Assembly (NCBI GenBank): GCA_045598965.1
Contig: JAZRVH010000012.1
Location: 1 to 42,432 of the forward strand
Source: RGIG426 sp045598965
GTDB lineage: Bacteria > Bacillota > Clostridia > Oscillospirales > Acutalibacteraceae
Length of the DNA stretch: 42,432 bases
Direction of reading: 5' to 3'
Made by a program: the position numbers and the translations under genes
Notes under the pieces: model-generated
Told to the model about the DNA's origin: nothing
The model's database searches: none
What the model saw: the letters and a program-made list of their open reading frames with translations, nothing else
Shown here: positions 1-6,847 of the stretch, piece after piece
Layout of the letters: each line of letters opens with the position of its first letter
Numbering within the stretch: position 1 is the stretch's first letter

Positions 1-594
1 ATCAAACACGCCGGGCTGAACAATTTCAAAATCAGCGTGAAAGAATTTGTTGAGCAGACAAACGCCATTTCCATTATGGCAAAAGCAGGCAGATACGGCG
101 GAACTTATGCCCATAAAGATATCGCCTTTGAATTTGCCATGTGGATCAGCCCGCAATTCAAGATTTATATTGTCAAAGAGTTTCAGCGGTTAAAAGCCGA
201 AGAACAAAAGCTGCTCGGCTGGTCAGCAAAACGGGAACTTGCCAAAATCAATTATCACATTCATACGGATGCCATCAAGAACAATTTGATTCCGGAGGAA
301 CTGACGCAGAAGCAAATTTCTTTTGTATATGCTGACGAAGCCGATGTTCTCAATGTGGCTCTGTTCGGAAAAACCGCAAAGCAGTGGCGTGATGAAAATC
401 CGAAACTAAAAGGAAATATCCGTGATTACGCTTCGATGAATGAACTGATATGCCTTTCAAATCTGGAAAATATCAATGCAGTATTGATCAATGAAAATGT
501 TCCGCAATCGGAACGGCTTATAAAATTAAATCAAATTGCAATTCATCAAATTTCAGTTTTGCAGGAAGTGGATAGCAAAAAATTATTGAAATAA
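1..594 (+). CDS. KilA-N domain protein, 5' truncated by window edge
   Basis: The frame is open from base 1 and stops at 592-594. The GTG at 37 is only an internal possible start, so the true N-terminus lies outside the window. The early part (…AKAGRYGGTYAHKDIAFEFAMWISPQFKIYIVKEF) resembles the KilA-N DNA-binding fold, which is common in phage, plasmid and mobile-element proteins. The C-terminal half is polar and helical (…ISVLQEV…) and I do not recognise it. KilA-N proteins usually bind DNA, often as phage regulators, but their exact role is rarely known. A clear terminator follows at 610-650. The gene is richer in A/T than the genes after 2000, consistent with an accessory origin. Confidence 0.75.
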   Translation: MKHAGLNNFKISVKEFVEQTNAISIMAKAGRYGGTYAHKDIAFEFAMWISPQFKIYIVKEFQRLKAEEQKLLGWSAKRELAKINYHIHTDAIKNNLIPEELTQKQISFVYADEADVLNVALFGKTAKQWRDENPKLKGNIRDYASMNELICLSNLENINAVLINENVPQSERLIKLNQIAIHQISVLQEVDSKKLLK

Positions 595-609
595 ATAGCA
601 AGCAATATT

Positions 610-650
610 AAAGCGGCGACAGTCTGAAAAAAGATTGCCGCCGCTTTTTT
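610..650 (+). terminator. Rho-independent terminator after the KilA-N gene
   Basis: An AAGCGGCG arm (611-618) pairs with CGCCGCTT (639-646), and a run of T follows at once. It lies about 15 bases after the KilA-N stop codon. Confidence 0.8.
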
Positions 651-690
651 GTTTATATAAATACTACTCCCATATCCCCTTGAAAAAATT

Positions 691-905
691 AAAAATATTT
701 TTGAAATCGTGGAATATTTCATCAGACTTATGCCGTTCTATAAGTGAGGGGGTAAAAAATTTTTCTCGGAGCAGGAACATTTTTGATTTGTTATCTTGTT
801 CTTATATTGAGGGAGAAAGAGATTTTCTGAAAAAATTATTTGAAAATTTTTCAGAATCACGGAATAATTTATGCCTTCTTATGTCGTTGTATATATGGAG
901 GAGGA
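691..905 (+). repeat. Three imperfect ~63-nt repeat units in a geneless AT-rich stretch
   Basis: The stretch 651-962 has no convincing gene. It contains three related units starting near 691, 754 and 843. Each opens with an A-run then T-run segment, continues with a GGAATA/GGAACA-type core and a TT-rich middle, and ends in a purine-rich GAGGGGG, GAGGGAG or GGAGGAGG block preceded by TATA-like bases. A and T tracts before units 1 and 3 can form weak hairpins (for example CTGAAAAA at 827-834 with TTTTTCAG at 847-854). The stretch can be translated through one open frame, but the low-complexity repeat pattern and lack of a start site argue against a protein. Function unknown. Confidence 0.5.
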
Positions 906-962
906 AAAAGAATATTGCTACCATTTTTCAAAAATATTAAAAAATAAAAAGGAGGATTAAAA

Positions 963-1388
963 ATGGAAAATGAAGAAAACGTAATTTCGGAAGCTGCTTC
1001 CGAAAATAAAAGGAGGCGTGGCAGACCTACAATTTTTCAAAGAGACCACATGGAGGGCTTTGAAAAATACTGTCAGTCTTTGGGCGACGAGCATACTCGC
1101 AGAACACTGGCTGCCAAGTATTATCGTTCTGCCGTCTTTGGAATTTTAGAGAGGCACAAGGACATACCTTGTCTCGAAGAAATTTTCAAAACAGGTCCGT
1201 GCTCATGTATTCAAAAGGATGAGATTATGGAACAGCTCGGAAGAATGTATGTGCAGGACGGATACGATGAAGACACCGTCGTAGAAGCGGCAACGCTATC
1301 TGCAAGATTCTATCACAACGGGAACACCGTAAAAGAAATTGCCGCATATTTACGGCGAGTCAGAAAAGCAAAAACTTGGGACGCATGA
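963..1388 (+). CDS. Small basic-patch protein of unknown function (141 aa)
   Basis: The ATG at 963 is placed by a strong GGAGG at 951-955, seven bases upstream. The N-terminus is acidic, then has a basic patch with an AT-hook-like core (residues about 17-23, RRRGRPT). The rest is helical with four cysteines and ends KAKTWDA. A DNA-binding or regulatory role is possible from the basic patch alone, but I do not recognise a family. Codons 8-15 encode a perfect palindrome (about 983-1005) that recurs just after the stop codon as the terminator, an unusual arrangement. Neighbours are a repeat region upstream and a structured RNA downstream. Confidence 0.7.
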   Translation: MENEENVISEAASENKRRRGRPTIFQRDHMEGFEKYCQSLGDEHTRRTLAAKYYRSAVFGILERHKDIPCLEEIFKTGPCSCIQKDEIMEQLGRMYVQDGYDEDTVVEAATLSARFYHNGNTVKEIAAYLRRVRKAKTWDA

Positions 1389-1390
1389 TG

Positions 1391-1423
1391 AATTTCGGAA
1401 GCGGCTTCCGAAATTATTTTTAA
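1391..1423 (+). terminator. Terminator built on a perfect 12-bp palindrome
   Basis: Arms AATTTCGGAAGC (1391-1402) and GCTTCCGAAATT (1404-1415) flank a single G, followed by ATTTTT. The same palindrome, with one base changed, lies inside the start of the preceding gene at about 983-1005. Confidence 0.75.
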
Positions 1424-1432
1424 GTTATCATT

Positions 1433-1460
1433 TTGACAACTTAAAATTAAAGCATAAAAA
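1433..1460 (+). promoter_or_regulatory. Possible promoter upstream of the structured RNA
   Basis: TTGACA at 1433-1438 and a weak -10-like TAAAAA at 1455-1460 are 16 bp apart. A transcript from here would meet the small terminator at 1494-1518 before the structured RNA, so the link to that RNA is uncertain. Confidence 0.35.
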
Positions 1461-1493
1461 TATCGCTATAACCACTACCAAAGGTATGAGAAA

Positions 1494-1518
1494 GATCGGT
1501 GAAATGCCGGTCTTTTTT
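1494..1518 (+). terminator. Small rho-independent terminator
   Basis: GATCGG (1494-1499) pairs with CCGGTC (1507-1512), including one G-T pair, and is followed by six T. It could end read-through from the gene at 963 or a short transcript starting near 1467. Confidence 0.6.
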
Positions 1519-1539
1519 ATATAAAACTCAAGAAAGGAT

Positions 1540-1731
1540 GTGATGCCTATGGGGGTATCAAACGGCTGAACGATTCAGCCAGAAGTAAGGTGTGTCTCAC
1601 ACCTTAGCAAGCAGGGACTTTGTGTTCCGCAGAAGAATTACAAGGCAGATACCCGTCAAGGTGTAGCGGTGGAATATCCGACAACCGCATTACCGGCATA
1701 AAGCAAGAGGCAGGTTCACCCGAACCTGCCC
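1540..1731 (+). ncRNA. Compact structured RNA, probably raiA-like
   Basis: This gene-free stretch carries several perfect helices. GGGTATC (1553-1559) pairs with GATACCC (1648-1654), enclosing two hairpins with 3-base loops: 7 bp at 1564-1570/1574-1580 and 9 bp at 1586-1594/1598-1606. A further hairpin lies at 1666-1673/1677-1688, and a 9-bp hairpin at 1709-1717/1722-1730 ends the element. GCCT (1545-1548) could also pair with AGGC (1643-1646) as a pseudoknot. No open frame spans it. The size, the multi-helix design and the general sequence feel match my memory of the raiA RNA motif of Firmicutes, but I cannot run a covariance search. A tRNA gene lies just downstream on the opposite strand. 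Confidence 0.6.
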
Positions 1732-1744
1732 GTACATAGAAAAC

Positions 1745-1790
1745 AAAAGAAAAATGAGTATTCATAACTCAAGTCCGTTATGAATACTCA
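1745..1790 (-). terminator. Terminator of the tRNA-Pro transcript
   Basis: A perfect 14-bp stem joins 1755-1768 to 1777-1790. Read on the minus strand, it is followed by a T-rich tail (TTTTCTTTTGTTTTC). It starts 3 bases after the tRNA 3' end. Confidence 0.85.
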
Positions 1791-1793
1791 TCA

Positions 1794-1869
1794 TGGTCGG
1801 AGTGACTGGAATCGAACCAGCGAAATCTTGCTCCCAAAGCAAGTGCCCTACCATTAGGCGACACCCCGA
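1794..1869 (-). tRNA. tRNA-Pro (anticodon UGG)
   Basis: Read on the minus strand this is a full 76-nt cloverleaf with encoded CCA. The acceptor TCGGGGT pairs with ACTCCGA. The anticodon stem CTTGC/GCAAG holds the loop TTTGGGA, giving anticodon TGG. The T arm contains GGTTCGATTCC. UGG reads proline codons. Confidence 0.95.
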
Positions 1870-1936
1870 AATATTAGGTAAGAAATAAAAGTAAATAATG
1901 AAGAAGTGGTGAATAGTGAAAACGTGGGCGACATTC

Positions 1937-1965
1937 AGTATACCATACCCGAATAAAATAATCAA
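1937..1965 (-). promoter_or_regulatory. Sigma-A promoter for tRNA-Pro
   Basis: On the minus strand, TTGATT (1965-1960) and TATACT (1942-1937) are separated by 17 bp, about 70 bases upstream of the mature tRNA 5' end. Confidence 0.65.
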
Positions 1966-1993
1966 CGGTTTTTTTCAGTCTACGTTACGTGGA

Positions 1994-2022
1994 TTGACGG
2001 CGAGAGCATTTGAGGGTATACT
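1994..2022 (+). promoter_or_regulatory. Sigma-A promoter of the HTH/SOR-like gene
   Basis: TTGACG (1994-1999) and TATACT (2017-2022) with a 17-bp spacer, about 30 bases before the ATG at 2056. Confidence 0.75.
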
Positions 2023-2055
2023 GAACGTAAGAATAAAAAATGAGGAGAACGGCTT

Positions 2056-2640
2056 ATGAACGCAGAACAAATCGGCGGAATTATTCGTGAAAAACGTGAA
2101 AAAGCGGGGTTGACCCAAGCACAAGTAGCCCGGGCGGTGGGAGTGACGGCCAAGGCGGTTTCCAAATGGGAAACGGGAGCGGGGTTTCCGGATATTTCGC
2201 TTTTAGAGCCGCTTTCGTCGGTTTTGTCGGTATCGGTAACCGAGCTGTTTGCGGGAGAATCGGTGAACAATAACAATCGGTCCGCCAATATGATGAAAAC
2301 CAAATTTTATGTTTGTCCTGTGTGCGGCAATGTGATACACAGCGTAGGAGAAATGACGGTTTCCTGCTGTGGGATTTTGTTGCCGCCGCTTGTGGCAGAG
2401 GAGCCGGACGAGGCACACACGCTTTCGGTTACGCCGGTGGAGGATGAGTGGTTTGTGGAAAGCGAACACCCGATGACAAAAGAGCACGTTTTGTCCTTTG
2501 CGGCATGGGTGCAAAGCGAGCGGGTGACACTTGTGAAATGGTATCCCGAAGGGAACGCACAAGCACGGTTTCCCCGGAGAGGGCACGGCATACTGTATGT
2601 GTATTGTCAAAAGCACGGCTTGTTTCGTCAAAAACTGTAA
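2056..2640 (+). CDS. XRE-family HTH regulator fused to a desulfoferrodoxin/SOR-like domain
   Basis: Residues 1-65 form an XRE-type helix-turn-helix (LTQAQVARAVGVTAKAVSKWE). Residues about 85-106 carry a desulforedoxin-like metal site with C87, C90, C104 and C105 (CPVC…SCCG). The C-terminal part holds all the candidate ligands of a superoxide-reductase iron centre: H121, H138 and H144 (HPMTKEH), then C184 and H187 (YCQKHG). The catalytic lysine of the usual EKH motif appears as alanine (E119-A120-H121), so superoxide reduction may be weakened. Such fusions plausibly sense oxygen or redox state through metal and regulate DNA. The ATG at 2056 follows GAGGAGA at 2042-2048. The gene is monocistronic, with its own promoter and terminator. 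Confidence 0.85.
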   Translation: MNAEQIGGIIREKREKAGLTQAQVARAVGVTAKAVSKWETGAGFPDISLLEPLSSVLSVSVTELFAGESVNNNNRSANMMKTKFYVCPVCGNVIHSVGEMTVSCCGILLPPLVAEEPDEAHTLSVTPVEDEWFVESEHPMTKEHVLSFAAWVQSERVTLVKWYPEGNAQARFPRRGHGILYVYCQKHGLFRQKL

Positions 2641-2655
2641 CGGAGCGAAAAAAAA

Positions 2656-2678
2656 GAGGGCGACGCCCTCTTTTTTTT
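2656..2678 (+). terminator. Terminator of the HTH/SOR-like gene
   Basis: GAGGGC (2656-2661) pairs with GCCCTC (2665-2670) and is followed by eight T. Confidence 0.9.
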
Positions 2679-2679
2679 A

Positions 2680-2708
2680 TTGCAAAACCGCAAAAGGTCC
2701 TCTATAAT
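2680..2708 (+). promoter_or_regulatory. Sigma-A promoter of the 1305-aa gene
   Basis: TTGCAA (2680-2685) and a consensus TATAAT (2703-2708) are 17 bp apart, directly after the upstream terminator. The roughly 100-base leader holds a 7-bp hairpin (2734-2740 with 2752-2758). I recognise no riboswitch in it. Confidence 0.8.
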
Positions 2709-2813
2709 AAAGGTGTATGTTAAAAAATCCATCAAGCGGATGTAATTTTTTTCCGCTTTGCGGGGTATTACGGGTGAGACTCTCTGTCGAAAATACAGAA
2801 AGAAGGATGACGG

Positions 2814-5800
2814 ATGACCTATCAAAAAATTGAGGCACTGTTTAGAGAAAGCTATTTCAAAAACACCTATTTGACAAAAGAGGCGTTTATGGAAGCGGTG
2901 ATGAAAGACCGTGGCAAAATCGGTGCAAGTGCGAAAGAAATTCACGACACGATTGTTGAGAATATTCCGCAAGAAAACTGCACGTTTGGCGAATTCCACG
3001 AGTTTTCTAAGAGAGATCAGCAACGCCGTCGGGAGTTGTCGTTGCGTGCCCGTCAAGTTCTGTTTGACCGCATGGTGACGAAGCTGTTTACAAATCCGCC
3101 CGCTACCAATATGCGGTTCCCGGAGGATTTGATGATGGAGAGCCACCGTTTTCCCGAGCCGGGGCAGGAAGAAACGGAGGATATTCGAGAGTTTAACCAA
3201 CGGGTGGACGAGAAAAACGCCCATATCCAGGACGTGATGCTTCACATGGGCGACCATCGCAGTGAGGCATTGGATATGCTTTCGACGATGTTCCGCAAAT
3301 GGGAGGATGCCGACCCGCTGTCGCTGGCGGACCACGAATGGACCGATGAGGAAATTGTGGACAACTACGAACGTATCCACACGGTATATGCGGCGTGCCA
3401 GCAGGTGCAAAACGTTTTCCAATATATGCGTACCGCCGGCATCGACAAGGTGTCGCTTCAAAACCGTTTGGTGGCCATGGAGTCCCGCCAAGAGCCGACT
3501 CAGGAGGATTTGGCGGAAATCGAATCGTTGAAGGCGGATATTGCCAAAATTAATGAAATGGACCGCATTGCCACACAGTATTCGAAATACGGATACGTGG
3601 CAGATTCGTTGTTTGAGCGTATGGGGCTTATCGAGTCGCCGTATTATGACGTGTTGGACGTGAACGACCCGAATGTGCAAATTGCATTCCAGCAAGTCCA
3701 GCAGGACGGCGAGGATGTCTTGGAAAATTTGACTATTCCGGGAGATGAATTTACCGACCCCGAGATTACGGAGCACGTAAAATCGTTGGCGGTGGAGAAA
3801 CGCTCCGCCCATTTTGCCGCAAGCATTTCGACGCTTCGCAACAACCGTACGATGGGCGAGAATGGTATTGCCGATGAGATGTTTGAAGCGATGGGTGTTC
3901 AGCCGGAAAATCGGGTGTATACCTACGAGGGCAACGACGAACCGAAGCCGATGAAAGTCTTTGTGCAAAACGAGGCAAACAATGCGTTCGCCCAAAAAGT
4001 GACGTTTTTTGACAAAACCAACCCCGAAAAGAAAATAACAACCGAAATGCTTTCCAAAAAACCGCTTTCGTTGCAGATGGCGGCAAAAGAAAAAGCGGCG
4101 ACGTTCTGTGAACTTCCGAAAAAACCGATGGCGGTAGCGAAGCCGATTGACCCCAAGCCGTCTCGCTGGAAATCGTTCTGGCATCGGGTGTCTGAGTCGT
4201 TGTACCGTGACGAATTTGAGGCGTATAACAACGGGGGAAAACGACAATATGAGGCGGACGTGGCGGCGTATGAAAACTATCTTCGTGCGGCAAACCGCTA
4301 TCCGCAAGAGCTTGCCCGTGCGACGGAACGCCGTGAGAAATACGTGGCCGAGCATCCGGAGGACACGGCGGCACGTGAGGCGTTGGAACAGCAGAAGAAT
4401 GCACGGATTGAGATAAAGCTCGCCATTGCTCCGCCTGCGGCGGAGGCAAAAGTCCGCATTGCAAAGGACGTGGTCGCTGACGACAAGCATTTTGTGGCGT
4501 TTGGTGCGGCGTTTGCCGAGCCGAAAGCGGCACTTGCGGCCGAGATGAACCCGGAAATTTCCTCCACTCGTGTACAAGAGTTGTTCGCCTCGCTCAACGA
4601 GCATTGCAAACTGCAGCTCGGCACGTCCGACCAAGAGCGGCTGTTCTATTTGGATGAGAACAATCGTCTGCAATCGTATGCGGGCGTGAATTTGTTTGAC
4701 CCGAAATCGCAAGTACAGCTGGTGCAGATGTTCCGTTCCGACCGCTTGTTTGCCATTCCCGTCGGCGAAACCACACCGGTGCAGGTGCAGGTGGCGGCAC
4801 GCAACGTGGCACACGGTGTCGTATATGCGGATAACCTCGGCTGTCCGCCGAAAGAGCCGGGATTTTTCACCCGCCTCTTTAGACCCAACGGAACAGAAAT
4901 GCAGGTGTATCGTGCCGCACTGAAACAAAGCCATGCGGCAAGACATATTCGCTCCGAGATCGACCGTGTGACCGCCGAGCGTATTGCCAAAGGGTTCGAC
5001 CGTCGTGCGTTGTCGGATATTACGCCGACAATGGGCACGCCGTCTGCGGAAGAAATCCATCGGTGCGAGATTAACTATGCCGCAGAAGCGAGTAACCATA
5101 CGCTGAAAAATCGCTTCCTTGCGGTGGAAAAAGAAATCAAACGCCAAAACCGTATCGAAGCCCTGCGAGGGTCTGACGGCAAAGAGGCGGCGGCATTCCG
5201 TGCATTGTCGGATCTTTACGGTGCCAAACCGGTTTTCCACGACTTTATGGAGAAAAAAGGATGCTACACCAAAGAAAGTTTTGACACTCTGCAACGCTAT
5301 ACGGTCAATTTGCTGCCCGCCGGCACGGCACCGGAAACGGATGAAAAGGGCTTCTTGAAATTGACCGACGATCAGTTTGCCGCCCTTGCAAGCAGTGCCA
5401 TTTTACTGCCGGAAATTGTCAAAAACCAGTATGCCTCGGAATTTCCGGGACATGTTGACCTGCTGTGTAAGGAAGCGTGCTTTGACCAGTACGGTACGAT
5501 GCCGCTGAACGACGTGGCGATGCACTGGGAGCCCGGTAAAGGATGGGCAAGCCGTCAGTCAGTCAGCAATTTCTTTGAAACGTTTATTTCTCCGGCACGT
5601 CAGGCGACTGTCGATGCCGTTAAGGCGTATCAAGCCGGCAATCGTGCCCCGATTGCACGAATTATTGCCTACAATATGATGAACTTTGAACGCCAGGGAA
5701 TGAAAGAACCGTTTAACAGTCCTGCTCGTCGTATGATGGACAAAGTGTTCGGTATCCAAGCGGATATGATGAAACAAGACCCGGCACTCAAAGCCGCTGT

Positions 5801-6731
5801 GGGCGAGGTGATTTCTGACTTCAAAAAGCAAGCACAAAACGATTTGCGTACCTACACTGCCGCACGAAAACAGGTGCAGCAGGCGTGCCCGGATTTTGAA
5901 AAGTGCTGTGAAATCCACGAAAAAGGCCGCTACGGCAACAAAGCGGAGCAGGCGGAATACAAAAATATGCTTAAAACCCATGAGACGTATCCCGACAGCC
6001 TTTTGAAGGACGCTACGCTTGCGGTCAACATCCAGTATGCCAAACGTGCCCAGTTGTATAATCTGGACCGCACGATTGAGCAAATCGGCATCCGCACCCA
6101 GCTTGCAAAAATCTATGCCAATTCGCAGGCTATTCGCTCGAAAGTGGAGCTTGCCGTGTTGGAAGGCAAGCCGATGAGTGCCGAAGAAAAACAGACCTAC
6201 CTCAAAGCGGTGCTTGCAGAGGAGCTGTTGCTCCGTCACGACGATCAGGTGAAGAACCGTTTCGACACCGACCGAGACGCACGTGAGTTTATGAAAGAAC
6301 CGTCTTTGCGTGCGGCGTTTATGCTTCCCGAAGCCAACGGAGGCTTCTCGACCCAGCAGGTGGCACTCCTCGGCAACGTCAACACGGCGAAAACGCACGC
6401 CGGCGAAGCGTTCGGCAACACTTTCCCGCCGTTGTATATGAAGCTCGCAAAGACCGGCGACATCGCCAAGACGATAAGCAACTTGGTGAATGAGGTGATT
6501 TCTCCCGAGAAACAGCAGGAAATCTGTGCCCAAAGCGATGCGGAGTTCTTAACCGCTATCCAAAAACCCAGTACGATTGTCAACAATGCCGATATGGACA
6601 GCATTGCTTCCGCCCCGTTCCAAGAGTATGTCGAGAAAGTGGCACTTGAAACGGAGCAGTTCACGATGTTCGAGCTGAACGACGAGCCGCAACCGGACGG
6701 TTCGCCGGAAATCAACGCCCCGATGGCGTAA
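2814..6731 (+). CDS. Very large unrecognised cytoplasmic protein (1305 aa)
   Basis: The ATG at 2814 follows AGAAGG at 2801-2806. The frame stays open for 3.9 kb with the same codon habits as its neighbours, so it is a real, expressed gene with its own promoter and terminator. No signal peptide and no membrane segment are visible. The sequence is polar and largely helical. A likely coiled-coil or long helix covers about residues 470-550, rich in Ala, Glu and Arg. Two short aromatic-basic segments look alike: about 448-472 (P-S-R-W-K-S-F-W…) and about 680-705 (P-G-F-F-T-R-L-F…), each followed by a Tyr-containing helix, hinting at a duplicated module. I recognise no catalytic motif, nucleotide-binding loop or known domain. 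It could be structural, a scaffold or a secreted effector lacking a classical signal. Function unknown. Confidence 0.85.
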   Translation: MTYQKIEALFRESYFKNTYLTKEAFMEAVMKDRGKIGASAKEIHDTIVENIPQENCTFGEFHEFSKRDQQRRRELSLRARQVLFDRMVTKLFTNPPATNMRFPEDLMMESHRFPEPGQEETEDIREFNQRVDEKNAHIQDVMLHMGDHRSEALDMLSTMFRKWEDADPLSLADHEWTDEEIVDNYERIHTVYAACQQVQNVFQYMRTAGIDKVSLQNRLVAMESRQEPTQEDLAEIESLKADIAKINEMDRIATQYSKYGYVADSLFERMGLIESPYYDVLDVNDPNVQIAFQQVQQDGEDVLENLTIPGDEFTDPEITEHVKSLAVEKRSAHFAASISTLRNNRTMGENGIADEMFEAMGVQPENRVYTYEGNDEPKPMKVFVQNEANNAFAQKVTFFDKTNPEKKITTEMLSKKPLSLQMAAKEKAATFCELPKKPMAVAKPIDPKPSRWKSFWHRVSESLYRDEFEAYNNGGKRQYEADVAAYENYLRAANRYPQELARATERREKYVAEHPEDTAAREALEQQKNARIEIKLAIAPPAAEAKVRIAKDVVADDKHFVAFGAAFAEPKAALAAEMNPEISSTRVQELFASLNEHCKLQLGTSDQERLFYLDENNRLQSYAGVNLFDPKSQVQLVQMFRSDRLFAIPVGETTPVQVQVAARNVAHGVVYADNLGCPPKEPGFFTRLFRPNGTEMQVYRAALKQSHAARHIRSEIDRVTAERIAKGFDRRALSDITPTMGTPSAEEIHRCEINYAAEASNHTLKNRFLAVEKEIKRQNRIEALRGSDGKEAAAFRALSDLYGAKPVFHDFMEKKGCYTKESFDTLQRYTVNLLPAGTAPETDEKGFLKLTDDQFAALASSAILLPEIVKNQYASEFPGHVDLLCKEACFDQYGTMPLNDVAMHWEPGKGWASRQSVSNFFETFISPARQATVDAVKAYQAGNRAPIARIIAYNMMNFERQGMKEPFNSPARRMMDKVFGIQADMMKQDPALKAAVGEVISDFKKQAQNDLRTYTAARKQVQQACPDFEKCCEIHEKGRYGNKAEQAEYKNMLKTHETYPDSLLKDATLAVNIQYAKRAQLYNLDRTIEQIGIRTQLAKIYANSQAIRSKVELAVLEGKPMSAEEKQTYLKAVLAEELLLRHDDQVKNRFDTDRDAREFMKEPSLRAAFMLPEANGGFSTQQVALLGNVNTAKTHAGEAFGNTFPPLYMKLAKTGDIAKTISNLVNEVISPEKQQEICAQSDAEFLTAIQKPSTIVNNADMDSIASAPFQEYVEKVALETEQFTMFELNDEPQPDGSPEINAPMA

Positions 6732-6796
6732 GAATTCTTGCCCGTCGTGGGCAGGGTTTGTGACGGCTTGTGGTTTTGTTTTCCCACAAGAGCAAA

Positions 6797-6830
6797 AAAA
6801 CCCGCAGTCGAATGACTGCGGGTTTTCTTT
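6797..6830. terminator. Bidirectional terminator between the 1305-aa gene and gdhA
   Basis: A perfect 13-bp stem joins 6797-6809 to 6814-6826 with loop GAAT. A tract lies on the left and T tract on the right, so it can stop transcripts from both convergent genes. Confidence 0.9.
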
Positions 6831-6847
6831 TATTTGGTCAGGTTCGA

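Noticed and set aside
635..940. Possible 101-aa protein in the repeat region
   Set aside because: No ribosome site, start inside the terminator tail, and the repeats are better seen at the DNA level.
2709..2813. Riboswitch in the leader of the 1305-aa gene
   Set aside because: Only one 7-bp hairpin is visible and nothing matches a known aptamer core.
2628..5294. Very long open frame (888 codons) on the minus strand
   Set aside because: It lies entirely opposite the 1305-aa gene, reads as Arg/His/Phe-rich shadow sequence, and lacks a ribosome site, promoter or familiar motif.
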